This document shows, piece by piece, positions 7,848-16,577 of a DNA stretch of 64,000 nucleotides (position 1 is its first letter; every line of letters begins with the position of its first letter). The DNA is from Bacillus sp. FJAT-27445 (GTDB lineage Bacteria > Bacillota > Bacilli > Bacillales > Cytobacillaceae): contig NZ_LMTI01000003.1 in assembly GCF_001510665.1 (NCBI RefSeq), forward strand, positions 97,766 through 161,765, given 5' to 3'. The notes under the pieces were generated by a model. That model saw nothing but the letters and a program-made list of their open reading frames with translations. It was not told the DNA's origin and made no database searches. The translations under genes and the position numbers were made by a program.

Positions 7848-8621
7848 TTGGGTTTGAAACAGTTTTTTGAAGAGTACAAGGATGCCACTCTGTATGATAA
7901 AGAAAACCACAGGACTCCGGAACTTGAATTTTTAAAAAGGCTTGCTGAAGATTGCGAGGGGCCGATTATAGATGTGGCCTGCGGGACTGGACGGATAACG
8001 GTGCCACTGGCAATGGCGGGGCATGAGTTGATTGGGGTCGATGCCGAGCAAGAAATGCTCCAGTTGGCAGAGGAAAAAAGCAAAAAGGCCAATCTGCCAA
8101 TTGCCTGGATTAAACAGGACTGCAGAATGTTCGATGCGGGATTAAAAACCAGTCTCATTTATTCCGTTGGAAACTCCTTTCAGCATTTTTTGACGAATGA
8201 GGACCAGGATGGTTTGCTAGGTTCTGTCTCGAGGCATTTGGAGGAGGGAGGCTTATTTGTGTTCGATACGAGGTTCCCTAGCGCCGAGGAGCTGCTTCAG
8301 CCGCCAACAGAGGAGTATTGGACAAGCTATACGGATGGGGATACAGGACAAAAGGTCAAGCTGTCGACGATCAGCCATTATGACGGTCTGGAGCAAATCC
8401 AGTATTACACAACGTTCCGTAAATTTATTCAGAATGGTGCGGTGGTGAGGGAGCTGAAAACACGCGTTAACCTCCGTTATGTCTATCCAAAAGAGGTGGA
8501 GAGGCTGATGGAGAAACATCATTTCAAAATCATGAATGTGTTTAGTGATTGGAACGGGAGCCCACTCCAGCCGGAAAGCTATGCGATGGTGTATGTATGC
8601 AAAAAGGTTGTACAGCCTTAA
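7848..8621 (+). CDS. Class I SAM-dependent methyltransferase
   Basis: A 257-residue methyltransferase. SAM-binding motif I is IIDVACGTGRITVPLA (about residues 40-55), with IGVDAEQEML as the acidic strand-2 motif and SVGNSFQHFL and GGLFVFDTRFP as later motifs. The substrate is unknown; no DNA-type NPPY or catalytic Cys motif is visible. Start is TTG 7848 or the in-frame TTG 7854, both downstream of AAGGA. It is divergent from ytoQ. Confidence 0.8.
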   Translation: MGLKQFFEEYKDATLYDKENHRTPELEFLKRLAEDCEGPIIDVACGTGRITVPLAMAGHELIGVDAEQEMLQLAEEKSKKANLPIAWIKQDCRMFDAGLKTSLIYSVGNSFQHFLTNEDQDGLLGSVSRHLEEGGLFVFDTRFPSAEELLQPPTEEYWTSYTDGDTGQKVKLSTISHYDGLEQIQYYTTFRKFIQNGAVVRELKTRVNLRYVYPKEVERLMEKHHFKIMNVFSDWNGSPLQPESYAMVYVCKKVVQP

Positions 8622-8639
8622 ACGACGTTGGTTTTTGGG

Positions 8640-8672
8640 AAGGAAAATACGCCATATTCTTTATGGTATAAT
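8640..8672 (+). promoter_or_regulatory. Extended -10 promoter of yjdM
   Basis: TGGTATAAT, i.e. a perfect TATAAT (8667-8672) preceded by a TG extension. No clear -35 is visible. Confidence 0.5.
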
Positions 8673-8722
8673 GGGTAATTGGTGGATTTGTTACAAAAAT
8701 GCCATTGGGAGGAAGTGGGTTT

Positions 8723-9061
8723 ATGAGTAATTTGCCGAATTGCCCAAAGTGTAATTCAGAATATACATATGAGGACGGTGTTCAGTTTGTTTGCCCGGAG
8801 TGCGGGCATGAATGGACGGCTGATAGCACTGAAAATGCTGAAGATGTTAGGGTTATAAAAGATGCCAACGGGAATGTCCTGAATGACGGGGACACTGTCA
8901 CAGTCATCAAGGATCTTAAAGTAAAAGGCAGTTCTTCGGTCCTAAAGCAGGGTACGAAAGTAAAAAGTATCCGCCTCGTTGAAGGGGACCACGATATCGA
9001 TTGCAAAATTGACGGCTTCGGGGCAATGAAACTAAAATCTGAGTTTGTGAAAAAAATATAA
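8723..9061 (+). CDS. yjdM: Zinc-ribbon protein YjdM/PhnA
   Basis: A 112-residue protein with an N-terminal four-Cys zinc ribbon (CPKC and CPEC) and a C-terminal SH3-like PhnA domain ([20 protein letters not shown], then [16 protein letters not shown]). Once called alkylphosphonate-operon protein PhnA, it has no proven role in phosphonate use. ATG 8723 lies behind GGGAGGAAG. Confidence 0.88.
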   Translation: MSNLPNCPKCNSEYTYEDGVQFVCPECGHEWTADSTENAEDVRVIKDANGNVLNDGDTVTVIKDLKVKGSSSVLKQGTKVKSIRLVEGDHDIDCKIDGFGAMKLKSEFVKKI

Positions 9062-9100
9062 GAAAAAAAACAGGGGGCCGTTAAAATGCGGCCTCCTGCC
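9062..9100 (-). terminator. Terminator serving the VOC gene (and probably yjdM)
   Basis: Stem CAGGGGGCCG / CGGCCTCCTG; on the minus strand it is followed by eight Ts. Confidence 0.75.
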
Positions 9101-9105
9101 TTTGC

Positions 9106-9483
9106 TTAAACCTCAAATTCGCTCATCAATGCATGAATATTGCCTTCCGTATCCCTGAAGAATGCCATCCACGTTTCCGTTCGTCCCATTTTGGCAATTA
9201 GATGTGGTTCGTCGATAAATTCAACGCCCTTCCCTTTTAATCCTTCATAGGATTCATTGATATTTTCTACGGTAAAATAGACAACCGAGCTTGGATGCGC
9301 GAACTCCTCATTCTCAGGAGGGCTAAGGAAGAGCCGCAGGCCTCCGCAATCGAAGAAAGCCAGATTGCCTGCCGTGAAAAGAAGCGTCAGGCCAAGTTTT
9401 TCTTTATAAAACTGAACCGCCCGCTCCATATCCTTGATTGGTACCCCGATTTGTCCTACTTTTTGAATTGTAGTTGTTTCCAT
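9106..9483 (-). CDS. VOC-superfamily (glyoxalase/bleomycin-resistance-like) protein
   Basis: A 125-residue single VOC module: QIGVPIKDMERAVQFYKEKL at the N-terminus, then LAFFDCGGLRLFLSPPE and FFRDTEGNIHALMSE. The paired beta-alpha-beta-beta-beta units usually form a metal site in a homodimer. The substrate is unknown. GGGAGAAA is the ribosome binding site. It lies 47 nt downstream of an AraC regulator on the same strand and may be its target. Confidence 0.85.
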   Translation of the reverse strand: METTTIQKVGQIGVPIKDMERAVQFYKEKLGLTLLFTAGNLAFFDCGGLRLFLSPPENEEFAHPSSVVYFTVENINESYEGLKGKGVEFIDEPHLIAKMGRTETWMAFFRDTEGNIHALMSEFEV

Positions 9484-9530
9484 TGTGAATTTCTCCCTTC
9501 GAGTACATGTTCAATTTTAAGAATAAGCGA

Positions 9531-10400
9531 TTAATAGGAATAGTTCTTATCCAAAATCACCTTTTTGCGGAACTGTTGTGGGGAGTGCCCAGTGTGCTGC
9601 CTAAACATTTTGCTGAATGAAATTGGATTGGTGAATCCCAATTCAAACGTAATATCCGTGATGGTTAAGTCACGATTTTTCAAAAGCCGCTTTGCTTTTT
9701 CCACCCTGAGTTCGGAAATATGCTGATAGGGGGTTTTGCCGTAAAGTTGTGTGTATGTTCTTAAAAGATGGTTGGCAGACATGCAGGAGATACGGGCAAT
9801 ATCATCCAAATTTATGGCCGTGTCAAAAAACGATCGTATGTAGTCATGGGCAATGCTAATCCTTCGGTACAATTCCTCGCGGGTCGAGCTGCGGACCGCG
9901 TTAAGTGATTCAATCTCCTTGAAAGTTTCCAGTTGGCTAAAAAGAAGCGATTGCATTAACAGGTGAAATTGCTCCTCATAACCCAGCGGGTCCTCCTTCA
10001 GGACGGCCAGGTTTGATTTAAAGTCGGTTATTCGGGTTGACAGGCTGGTTGTCGCGGAATATGTCTTTTCAAAAAAGCCAATCGAATCCGACTCCTTAAA
10101 AGGATCGGTTAAAAGCTCATTTGAGGAGGCTGACATTGTACGTAATACTTCTCCCGCAAAGCCCTCCCTGAAGAAAATGCAAAAGGATTCCACTTCTTCC
10201 TTTTGATCAATCGAAATGGTGTACTCGCCTTCATTCAGGAGTAAAAACCTGTTTTCCTCAACAGCAAAGAAGCCCTTATTCGTCTTGTATTGCGCTCTTC
10301 CATTGGAAAAGGTTTTGATGGAAAGCTGCCCGGAGCCTTCCCAATGGAACTGGCTGCTTTTGGCATGCAAAACAAAGTTTGTCGAAGGCTCTTTCGCCAT
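9531..10400 (-). CDS. AraC-family transcriptional regulator
   Basis: A 289-residue regulator. The C-terminal ~100 residues carry two HTH motifs (AINLDDIARISCMSANHLLR and LTITDITFELGFTNPISFSK) ending with the family signature FRQHTGHSPQQFRK. The N-terminal part is a cupin-like sensing domain. The effector is unknown. The nearby VOC gene is a likely target. Confidence 0.87.
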   Translation of the reverse strand: MAKEPSTNFVLHAKSSQFHWEGSGQLSIKTFSNGRAQYKTNKGFFAVEENRFLLLNEGEYTISIDQKEEVESFCIFFREGFAGEVLRTMSASSNELLTDPFKESDSIGFFEKTYSATTSLSTRITDFKSNLAVLKEDPLGYEEQFHLLMQSLLFSQLETFKEIESLNAVRSSTREELYRRISIAHDYIRSFFDTAINLDDIARISCMSANHLLRTYTQLYGKTPYQHISELRVEKAKRLLKNRDLTITDITFELGFTNPISFSKMFRQHTGHSPQQFRKKVILDKNYSY

Positions 10401-10562
10401 TTCATCGACTCCAGTTGGTGAATTTTCAGATAACTATAGTATACGTAAAATCTGGAAAAAACTCTTCCAACAAAAAAATATTCGTGTTGACAGTTTCGAG
10501 GGTAAGAATCATTTGAGAGTGTCTTCATACCTCCAGTGAATACATTCTCAGCGGAAAGTCCA

Positions 10563-10595
10563 ATAAAAAAGGGTCTGCACACTGTGCAAACCCTC
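10563..10595 (-). terminator. Terminator after rluF
   Basis: Minus-strand stem GGGTTTGCAC / GTGCAGACCC with loop AGT, followed by TTTTTTATT. Confidence 0.8.
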
Positions 10596-10601
10596 TATCT
10601 T

Positions 10602-11309
10602 TCACCATTCCTGCGGCTCGTAATTTAAATCCGAAAACAAGCGTTTTTTTTCCTTCTTGGTCAAGTCCCTCCATTGTCCGATAGGGAGGCTGCCCAATTC
10701 AATATTCATAATACGGATCCTCTGCAGCCGGTACACTTCGTATCCCAGCGCCTCGCACATGCGGCGAATTTGGCGGTTCAGCCCCTGGGTCAAAATAATG
10801 TTAAAGTCATATTTTGATAACTGCTCCACTTTGCAAGGGAGTGTTTTTGTACCGAGAATTTTTACACCCTCAGACATCTTCTTCAAAAATTCAGGCGTAA
10901 TCGGCTTGTCGACTGAAACAATGTATTCCTTCTCATGCCTGTTTTCCGCGCGTAATATTTCATTGACGATATCGCCGTCGTTCGTCAGGAGGATAAGCCC
11001 CTCCGAATCCTTATCAAGCCGGCCAATGTTGAAAATTCGCAACGGGTGGTTCACCAGGTCGACGATATTTCCTTTCACGTTCTTTTCTGTTGTGCTCGTT
11101 ATGCCAACCGGCTTATTTAAGGCGATATATACATTATCCCTGGCAACGCGGATTTGGTCCCCGCTTACCCGGACATCATCGCCCGGATTTACCTGGCTGC
11201 CAATTTTTGCAACCTTTCCATTAATGGTCACTCTGCCATCTGCAATTAGTTTGTCAGCACCGCGCCTCGATGTTTTTCCCGAGTCGCTAATGAATTTATT
11301 AAGCCGCAA
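10602..11309 (-). CDS. rluF: 23S rRNA pseudouridine synthase RluF-like
   Basis: A 235-residue protein with an N-terminal S4 RNA-binding domain ([20 protein letters not shown]) and an RsuA-type pseudouridine synthase domain. The catalytic Asp is in [10 protein letters not shown] (about residue 98). [18 protein letters not shown] is the conserved late motif. It isomerises uridine in 23S rRNA; assignment to RluF rather than RluB/RsuA rests on overall similarity. Single-gene unit. Confidence 0.87.
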   Translation of the reverse strand: MRLNKFISDSGKTSRRGADKLIADGRVTINGKVAKIGSQVNPGDDVRVSGDQIRVARDNVYIALNKPVGITSTTEKNVKGNIVDLVNHPLRIFNIGRLDKDSEGLILLTNDGDIVNEILRAENRHEKEYIVSVDKPITPEFLKKMSEGVKILGTKTLPCKVEQLSKYDFNIILTQGLNRQIRRMCEALGYEVYRLQRIRIMNIELGSLPIGQWRDLTKKEKKRLFSDLNYEPQEW

Positions 11310-11406
11310 GGTGATACCAACCTTCTGTGTATAATTTTTCCCTTCTTTAAAAATACAATAACTAATACACTAAACGCAAAGTTTGCAGATATGTTTTCTA
11401 TCACGA

Positions 11407-11440
11407 AAAGAAGGAGAAATCCGGTTGGACCTCTCCTTTC
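11407..11440 (-). terminator. Terminator after the first CPBP protease
   Basis: Minus-strand stem AAGGAGA / TCTCCTT with a 14-nt loop, followed by CTTTTC. Confidence 0.55.
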
Positions 11441-11456
11441 TCTTTAACCTGCAACC

Positions 11457-12233
11457 TTAATTGTAAACCTGCTGAGAAAGGACTGTACTCCTGCCAGTCG
11501 ATTTGGAGCGTTTTAAGATGAAAAGTGAATAGAGCAAGAAGGCAAGGTTCAGCAACAGGAAAGTGGTTAGCCATTTAAGTGAATACTCTCCGCTATGGAC
11601 GCCGTATTCTCCAGTAGCGGCATATTCTACGGCATCGAGTACAAAATGGAATCCAATTACGGGTATTAGGCTTTTGTTTGCCAGTCGCATAGCCGTTAAG
11701 GCCATCCCGGCAAAAAATGTCCATCCAAACTGGAACAGGCCGTATGTTACATCACCGCCGACAAAGATGTTTCCAAGGTGGGCTGCCCCAAATAACAGTG
11801 AGGGAACGATAATTGCTATGGCAGTGCCAAATGGAAGGATTGCCCTCAGCAGAATACCCCTGAACAAAATTTCTTCATTGATCGCGACACCGGCTGCGGC
11901 AATTAACAAAAGTGGAACATGCCAGCCTGAAGTATTAATTCCTAAATGGTAGACCAATGTCATAGGAATGATGAGTGTTGGCAGCCAAATGGTCCATTCC
12001 TTCGTGGACGGGGGTTTAACCAAGCCGATTTCCTTATCAATTTTGACCCACTTTACAGCCAGAATGGCACATAGGGCATAAATCAGCATAATCAGCCACC
12101 CTAAATCCTTCTGGACTGTAAGGTCAGGGTTTACCAGTTGAATTCCCTTTACCGATAGCATCCCAATCATTCCCCTGCCAATAAGGACAACTAGAAATAA
12201 TATTAATCCATGGCGGTACAAAAAGTTTTTCAT
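11457..12233 (-). CDS. CPBP-family intramembrane metalloprotease
   Basis: A 258-residue membrane protein with about seven hydrophobic segments. The CPBP (Abi) signature is present: NEEILFRG (Glu-Glu at residues 120-121), FGAAHLGN (His 152) and a C-terminal HFVLDAVEY. These are the residues of Rce1-type intramembrane proteases. Substrate unknown. It is divergent from a two-component system, which suggests joint control. GGAGAG is the ribosome binding site. Confidence 0.87.
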   Translation of the reverse strand: MKNFLYRHGLILFLVVLIGRGMIGMLSVKGIQLVNPDLTVQKDLGWLIMLIYALCAILAVKWVKIDKEIGLVKPPSTKEWTIWLPTLIIPMTLVYHLGINTSGWHVPLLLIAAAGVAINEEILFRGILLRAILPFGTAIAIIVPSLLFGAAHLGNIFVGGDVTYGLFQFGWTFFAGMALTAMRLANKSLIPVIGFHFVLDAVEYAATGEYGVHSGEYSLKWLTTFLLLNLAFLLYSLFILKRSKSTGRSTVLSQQVYN

Positions 12234-12320
12234 TTTTTTCTCTCCTTCGTTTGTTCGATTTGTATCTTCATTATGGAACAGGCACGGTCATACCCATAAG
12301 TGAAGTTGGTAATAAAGGAG

Positions 12321-12340
12321 GTCATATGACTTATATGACT
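12321..12340 (+). promoter_or_regulatory. Candidate response-regulator site between CPBP gene and histidine kinase
   Basis: GTCATATGAC (a perfect 10-bp palindrome) runs directly into TTATATGACT, giving two ATATGACT direct repeats 9 nt apart. NarL-type regulators often bind such closely spaced repeats. No experimental support. Confidence 0.35.
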
Positions 12341-12421
12341 AACTGCCTTGCGAAAAAGAGGGAGAAAGGGAAGTGGCGTGGAATAAATTAGTAATAATTT
12401 TTTATGAGTGAGGGGCTCTCT

Positions 12422-13576
12422 ATGCTGCCAATTCAAAAAGAAACACACTGGGTACATAAAACAGCGCAAATCATTCGGATATGCTGGTTTATCTTCCATT
12501 TGCTTGCTCTTATTTTATTAATGCCATCCGTGCAACCGTTCTGGTTGGTCCTATCCTTATTTTTTGCTGCCTTTCTCCTCCCTCAATGGTCGGGAACAAA
12601 TCCAACTAGCTTCGGGGTGAAAAATTATCCTCTTTTGGAACTTGTTTTTAGCGGATTGTTTCTGATAGTCGGATGTTACCTTTTGGGCAAATATTCCTCT
12701 TTCTTGGCATATCCCGCACTCTGTGCCGGCCTTTACAGCAGGCCGGGGAAACAAAGATGGTTTGGATGGGCTGGATTTTCGATTGCCCCCTTATTAGCAG
12801 TTTTGGCAATCGGGCTGGACCATCTGGGAATGGGGGTTATTGACGGCTTTTTCTTTTTCGGGATAGGCATCGCGATAGCGAAAGTCCTTGAAGCTGAAAA
12901 GAAAACAAGAAGCCTGCTAGAGGAAAACCGCCGCCAAAACCGGCTGTTGGAGGAATATGCAAAACAGGTGAAAAAAATCACGCTTCTTGAAGAAAGGAAC
13001 AGGCTCGCCCGGGACCTTCACGATACAATTGGCCATACGTTTACATCCGTCATTATGGGCCTTGATGCTACGGCTTATCTTTTGGAAGCTTCCCCGGCCA
13101 AAGCCAAGGAGCAAGTGAATCAGCTAAGCGGGGTTATGAGAAATTCGCTAGGCGAAATCAGAAGCCATATTCATCAAATTGCGCCAGCGGATGACACGGG
13201 TGAATTTTCTGACAGGCTGAGAACGATCGCATCTGAATTTTCTTCCCATACAAAGGTAGAAGTGAATTTTATAGTGTTGGGGCAGGAGAGGGAAATTTCC
13301 TCCCAGGGAGCCATCACCTTCGTCCGCTGCCTCCAGGAAGCACTGACAAACGCAGTCCGCCATGGCGGTGCCAAAAAGATATCTATCACCCTCAAAGAAG
13401 AAGGACACTATATTGTTCTGGCTATAGTGGATAATGGCATCGGGATGGGGGATAGCAAAGAAGGGTTTGGACTTAAAGGGATGAAGGCAAGGCTCGAATC
13501 GCTGCAAGGAGGATTGAGTATTGAGTCGAAGGATCAGGAAGGAACGGCGATTACCTGTTATCTGCCGGCAATTTAG
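12422..13576 (+). CDS. Sensor histidine kinase (HisKA_3/NarX type)
   Basis: A 384-residue kinase. The N-terminal ~150 residues contain about five membrane helices with short loops. Next comes a coiled segment and the HisKA_3 dimerisation box ARDLHDTIGH with phospho-acceptor His at about residue 200. The C-terminal HATPase_c has EALTNAVRHG and DNGIGM. ATG 12422 follows GAGGGG; an in-frame ATG at 12404 lacks a ribosome binding site. It lies 19 nt before its response regulator. The signal is unknown; membrane sensing like DesK/LiaS is possible. Confidence 0.9.
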   Translation: MLPIQKETHWVHKTAQIIRICWFIFHLLALILLMPSVQPFWLVLSLFFAAFLLPQWSGTNPTSFGVKNYPLLELVFSGLFLIVGCYLLGKYSSFLAYPALCAGLYSRPGKQRWFGWAGFSIAPLLAVLAIGLDHLGMGVIDGFFFFGIGIAIAKVLEAEKKTRSLLEENRRQNRLLEEYAKQVKKITLLEERNRLARDLHDTIGHTFTSVIMGLDATAYLLEASPAKAKEQVNQLSGVMRNSLGEIRSHIHQIAPADDTGEFSDRLRTIASEFSSHTKVEVNFIVLGQEREISSQGAITFVRCLQEALTNAVRHGGAKKISITLKEEGHYIVLAIVDNGIGMGDSKEGFGLKGMKARLESLQGGLSIESKDQEGTAITCYLPAI

Positions 13577-13595
13577 CTATGTGGGGGAGTAGAGT

Positions 13596-14252
13596 ATGAT
13601 AAAACTGTTAATTTCCGATGACCAGGAACTGATTCGCGCCAGTCTTTCCATCGTCCTTGGAGGGGAAGAGGACTTTGACATTGTAGGAACAGCCGAGCAT
13701 GGGAAAATGGCCATAGAATTAACTGAACAGTATGCCCCGGATGTTGTCCTTATGGATATCCATATGCCTGTCATGGATGGGGTACAGGCAACAAAGCATA
13801 TCAAAAGCCATTTCCCGGGCGTTAAAGTCATTATTTTGACAACCTTCCAGGAATTAACCTATGTCCGGGAGGCACTGGCGGCAGGTGCGGAAGGATATTT
13901 GTTAAAAGCAATCCATCCGAATGATCTTGCGGCTGGAATTAGGCTCGTACATCATGGAGGAACCCTTATTACCCAGGAGGTTGCAAAGCAGTTAATTACT
14001 GACTGGATTCAGCCGGCAGGGCTTGAGAAGGAGGAAAACAGCAAGAAAAACAGCTTCCGGCTCACTGATAGAGAAATTGAGATACTCGAGCTCCTCTCGC
14101 TTGGCGGGACCAACAAAGAGATAGCGCGTAGGCTGTATTTGACGGAGGGGACAGTTAAAAATTATATTTCAAATATTTATTCCAAGCTGGAGGTTACTGG
14201 GCGCTATAAGGCTGTCTTCAAGGCCAAAGAAGAGGGGATAATAAACCCGTAA
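13596..14252 (+). CDS. NarL/FixJ-family response regulator
   Basis: A 218-residue regulator: receiver domain (acidic pair in ISDDQELIRASL, phospho-acceptor Asp 54 in VVLMDIHMPVMDG, LTTFQE, LLKAI) and a C-terminal LuxR-type HTH (LTDREIEILELLSLGGTNKE, then GTVKNYISNIYSKLEV). It is the partner of the upstream kinase. The ribosome binding site is GGGGGAG. Confidence 0.92.
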   Translation: MIKLLISDDQELIRASLSIVLGGEEDFDIVGTAEHGKMAIELTEQYAPDVVLMDIHMPVMDGVQATKHIKSHFPGVKVIILTTFQELTYVREALAAGAEGYLLKAIHPNDLAAGIRLVHHGGTLITQEVAKQLITDWIQPAGLEKEENSKKNSFRLTDREIEILELLSLGGTNKEIARRLYLTEGTVKNYISNIYSKLEVTGRYKAVFKAKEEGIINP

Positions 14253-14510
14253 ACTAAAAGAAACTAGATATAAAAAGCAGGATTGAATAAACAGGAAACC
14301 GTATTGCCGATTAGTGGCTAAGTAAATCACTTTACAAATGGGCTGCCTAAGATTGAATTTAGTTTTTCCTTTTACGGGCGGTTAGTTTCTACCATGCCCA
14401 ACTGGCTTAATAATTTTTTGGCCATGCATAACCCGAAGGAAGAAATAATACTATTCTATCAAGACCCGTAGATGATTTATATCCCATTTATTGAAGAGGT
14501 GATACTGTTA
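14253..14510. other. Intergenic stretch with no recognisable gene
   Basis: About 260 nt between the response regulator and the next gene. I see no terminator with a clear T-run and no convincing coding frame. A 25-codon frame at 14394-14471 has no ribosome binding site and is probably chance. Confidence 0.5.
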
Positions 14511-14888
14511 ATGAAATCACTGCAATCAAAGGCGTGGATTTTATTGCTGTTCATTCAGTTTTTAATGTTAATAATCAGTATGTCAGGTGAAAATGGACCG
14601 TTTGGGGAAGGATCCGTCATACATGCCTATTTGTCCAATGACCAAACCGATACGGGAATCGAACTAAAACTGCGGGGCTCATTGATACTAGGCATGTCTG
14701 TATTCGGTTTCGCTATTCTGGCCAATGCCTTCCGAAAAGGGCTTCGATGGTCCTGGTATGTTTGCTGGGTGTATCCAGTATTCTTTGTCCTCCATATAGT
14801 GGGTTTTGGAACTTTCATGCCTGATAGTATCTTTCTACTCATTTCCTTAGCGGCGCTTTTGTTGCCCTATAAACTATTTTTTAAGTAA
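14511..14888 (+). CDS. Small four-helix membrane protein
   Basis: A 125-residue protein starting MKSLQSKAWILLLFIQFLML. Four hydrophobic segments are visible (about residues 8-25, 56-74, 80-98, 103-122). I do not recognise a family. ATG 14511 follows GAGGTGA. It lies downstream of the two-component system and upstream of the second CPBP protease. Function unknown. Confidence 0.65.
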   Translation: MKSLQSKAWILLLFIQFLMLIISMSGENGPFGEGSVIHAYLSNDQTDTGIELKLRGSLILGMSVFGFAILANAFRKGLRWSWYVCWVYPVFFVLHIVGFGTFMPDSIFLLISLAALLLPYKLFFK

Positions 14889-14914
14889 AGTATAATAATT
14901 TTTCATATACCTCC

Positions 14915-14950
14915 TGTAACCCCATCCAAAAGGCTGGGGTTACATATTTT
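14915..14950 (+). terminator. Terminator after the small membrane protein
   Basis: Stem GTAACCCCA / TGGGGTTAC followed by ATATTTTCT; the T-run is imperfect. Confidence 0.6.
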
Positions 14951-14959
14951 CTATATATA

Positions 14960-15125
14960 ATAGTGTTGACGGAAAGCAGGGGAAAACCTAACTTGTTAGG
15001 CGTGAGGCAGGCCGCACCGCCGTAATGGGGCTGGAAGAATTATTTGCTTACTGTATTCACCCTTTTTTCAAAGGGTATTCGGAACTGATTCGTAACCACT
15101 TCCACACCTAAAGGAGTGGACTAAG
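14960..15125 (+). other. Structured leader or IS200/IS605-type end remnant
   Basis: Three local hairpins lie in a row: CCTAAC/GTTAGG, ACCCTTT/AAAGGGT and TCCAC-N8-GTGGA, with a GC-rich segment between the first two. The order (GC-rich folded segment, then a terminal hairpin) resembles the right end of TnpB-bearing IS200/IS605 elements, where the guide RNA scaffold lies. No tnpA or tnpB frame is present. A cis-acting leader for the CPBP gene at 15161 is the alternative. Confidence 0.3.
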
Positions 15126-15160
15126 CGAGCTGATTAACTATTTGGGAAGGGGCTGGAGGT

Positions 15161-16018
15161 ATGAAGTCGGGGAAAGTTTTCAGTCATTGTATTGTTTTTT
15201 TGACGATATTCCTGGCCGCGGCGATTTTTGTGAACCCGCTGACGGATGGAATAGGCAATGACACGATCAGAATTCTTTTGAAAGAAAGTTTGCGGCTGCT
15301 GATGACTGTTGGCCTGTTTTGGCTGTATTCAAGTAAGGTGCTGAAAAAAACGAACGCGAGCATCGGTATCTGTTGGCCTTTTAAGGCGGGTAAAGCTTGG
15401 ATATTTATTGGGAGTGGCATGCCTCTTACGGTAATCGTATTTTATCTTCTCACGCATTATGCTGTTTTTGAAATTCAGGCGGAGCTTTCTATTAAAACTG
15501 TTTTGGCGTTGCTAGTTGGTTCGATTATTGTTTCATGCTCCGCAGGCATTATAGAAGAAATGCTGTTCAGGGGCTATTTGTTCAAACTGATAGAAGGGAA
15601 ATGGGGCGCGGCGGCAGCCATAGCGGCAACGTCTGTTTTGTTCGGGGCCCTTCATCTCCTAACGGTTGGCAGTATACGGTTGCTCGATGCATTGCTAATT
15701 TTGGCTGCGGGAACTCTTGTGGGGATTTTGTTTTCACTCATCGTGCGAAAGACGGGGAATCTTTGGAATGCAGCCGCGGTGCATATCCTGTGGAATTTCG
15801 TCCTTAGCCCAAGAGTTGTCGGCTTTACCAAGGGAGCGAATGAAACTGGGGTGTCACTTATCACTGCCCGTTTTGAAACAGATCAAATATGGGTCACCGG
15901 CGGCGCATTCGGAATCGAAGCGGGCCTCCCGTCAATGATTCTTTATAGTGCTGTCATTTGGTGGCTAGTTGTTAGAAAGACCGGAATGGATGTAATAGAA
16001 AAAAGCAGCCTCAATTGA
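15161..16018 (+). CDS. CPBP-family intramembrane metalloprotease (second copy)
   Basis: A 285-residue protein with about eight hydrophobic segments and the CPBP motifs IIEEMLFRGYL (Glu-Glu at 132-133), FGALHLL (His 165) and a C-terminal HILWNFV. It is only distantly similar to the copy at 11457-12233, so it is not a recent duplication. Ribosome binding site GGAAGGGG. Substrate unknown. A folded region precedes it. Confidence 0.87.
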   Translation: MKSGKVFSHCIVFLTIFLAAAIFVNPLTDGIGNDTIRILLKESLRLLMTVGLFWLYSSKVLKKTNASIGICWPFKAGKAWIFIGSGMPLTVIVFYLLTHYAVFEIQAELSIKTVLALLVGSIIVSCSAGIIEEMLFRGYLFKLIEGKWGAAAAIAATSVLFGALHLLTVGSIRLLDALLILAAGTLVGILFSLIVRKTGNLWNAAAVHILWNFVLSPRVVGFTKGANETGVSLITARFETDQIWVTGGAFGIEAGLPSMILYSAVIWWLVVRKTGMDVIEKSSLN

Positions 16019-16040
16019 GCAGCTCCTTCCCAGTATTTCT

Positions 16041-16478
16041 TTAGGGAAGAATATCGTTATAAATCAAACCTCCGTCAAATTCAATAATTTTAAGTCTGTT
16101 TGTATTTTTTTCAAGGATGGTTTTATATGTCGGCCGGCCTTGTTCATTCTTTAAAATCAGTACACGCTTATTCAGGTTGTCCTCAATTTTAAAAATAGTA
16201 TTATCAGCCAAGTTTGTATAGGTTTCCAAAATTGAGTACTCCTGAAGCTGGCTTAGCTCTATTTCATCCACAAAGCCAGTTGCCTTCAAGGTGTTTACTG
16301 GCATTGCCGCCCCTGTATCCTTATTGCCTTCTGACATACCTGCACTATCTTTAGCTTCCTCGTATGTAATTGTCTTTGTTTCCAAGTTCTTTTTCTCTTC
16401 CGATAATAGGCCGTCACTATTGTTTCCGCATCCGGCATGAAAAACAGTGCTCAAGGCTGTTAACAGGATTTTTTTTAT
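16041..16478 (-). CDS. Putative lipoprotein with an apparent ATA start
   Basis: The minus strand encodes a lipoprotein-like sequence, KKILLTALSTVFHAGCGNN, with lipobox Cys at about residue 16 and a hydrophilic domain of ~130 residues ending in IIEFDGGLIYNDILP. AAGGAG lies 9-10 nt before the codon where ATG is expected, but that codon is ATA (16476-16478). The only in-frame ATG, 16547, would put charged residues before the signal peptide. The gene therefore uses a rare ATA start, is translated weakly, or has lost its start. No family recognised. Confidence 0.55.
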   Translation of the reverse strand: MKKILLTALSTVFHAGCGNNSDGLLSEEKKNLETKTITYEEAKDSAGMSEGNKDTGAAMPVNTLKATGFVDEIELSQLQEYSILETYTNLADNTIFKIEDNLNKRVLILKNEQGRPTYKTILEKNTNRLKIIEFDGGLIYNDILP

Positions 16479-16577
16479 CTTTTCTCTCTCCTTCTCTCTT
16501 TCTAGAAATAACAGTACACAAGAATGATTAGAACCTCCTGAGTACAAGATGAAAAATTGATGAGAAGGGAAATTCCA

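Noticed and set aside
10657-11334. 225-residue plus-strand open frame opposite rluF
   Set aside because: It is fully covered by the clear RluF gene, and its composition is that of an antisense shadow.
14394-14471. 25-codon frame (MPNWLNNFLAMHNPKEE...)
   Set aside because: No ribosome binding site, no neighbours suggesting a peptide gene; chance cannot be excluded.
15000-15060. T-box or cobalamin riboswitch before the second CPBP gene
   Set aside because: The segment is GC-rich and folded, but the T-box GGGTGGNACCGCG core and the B12-box are both absent.
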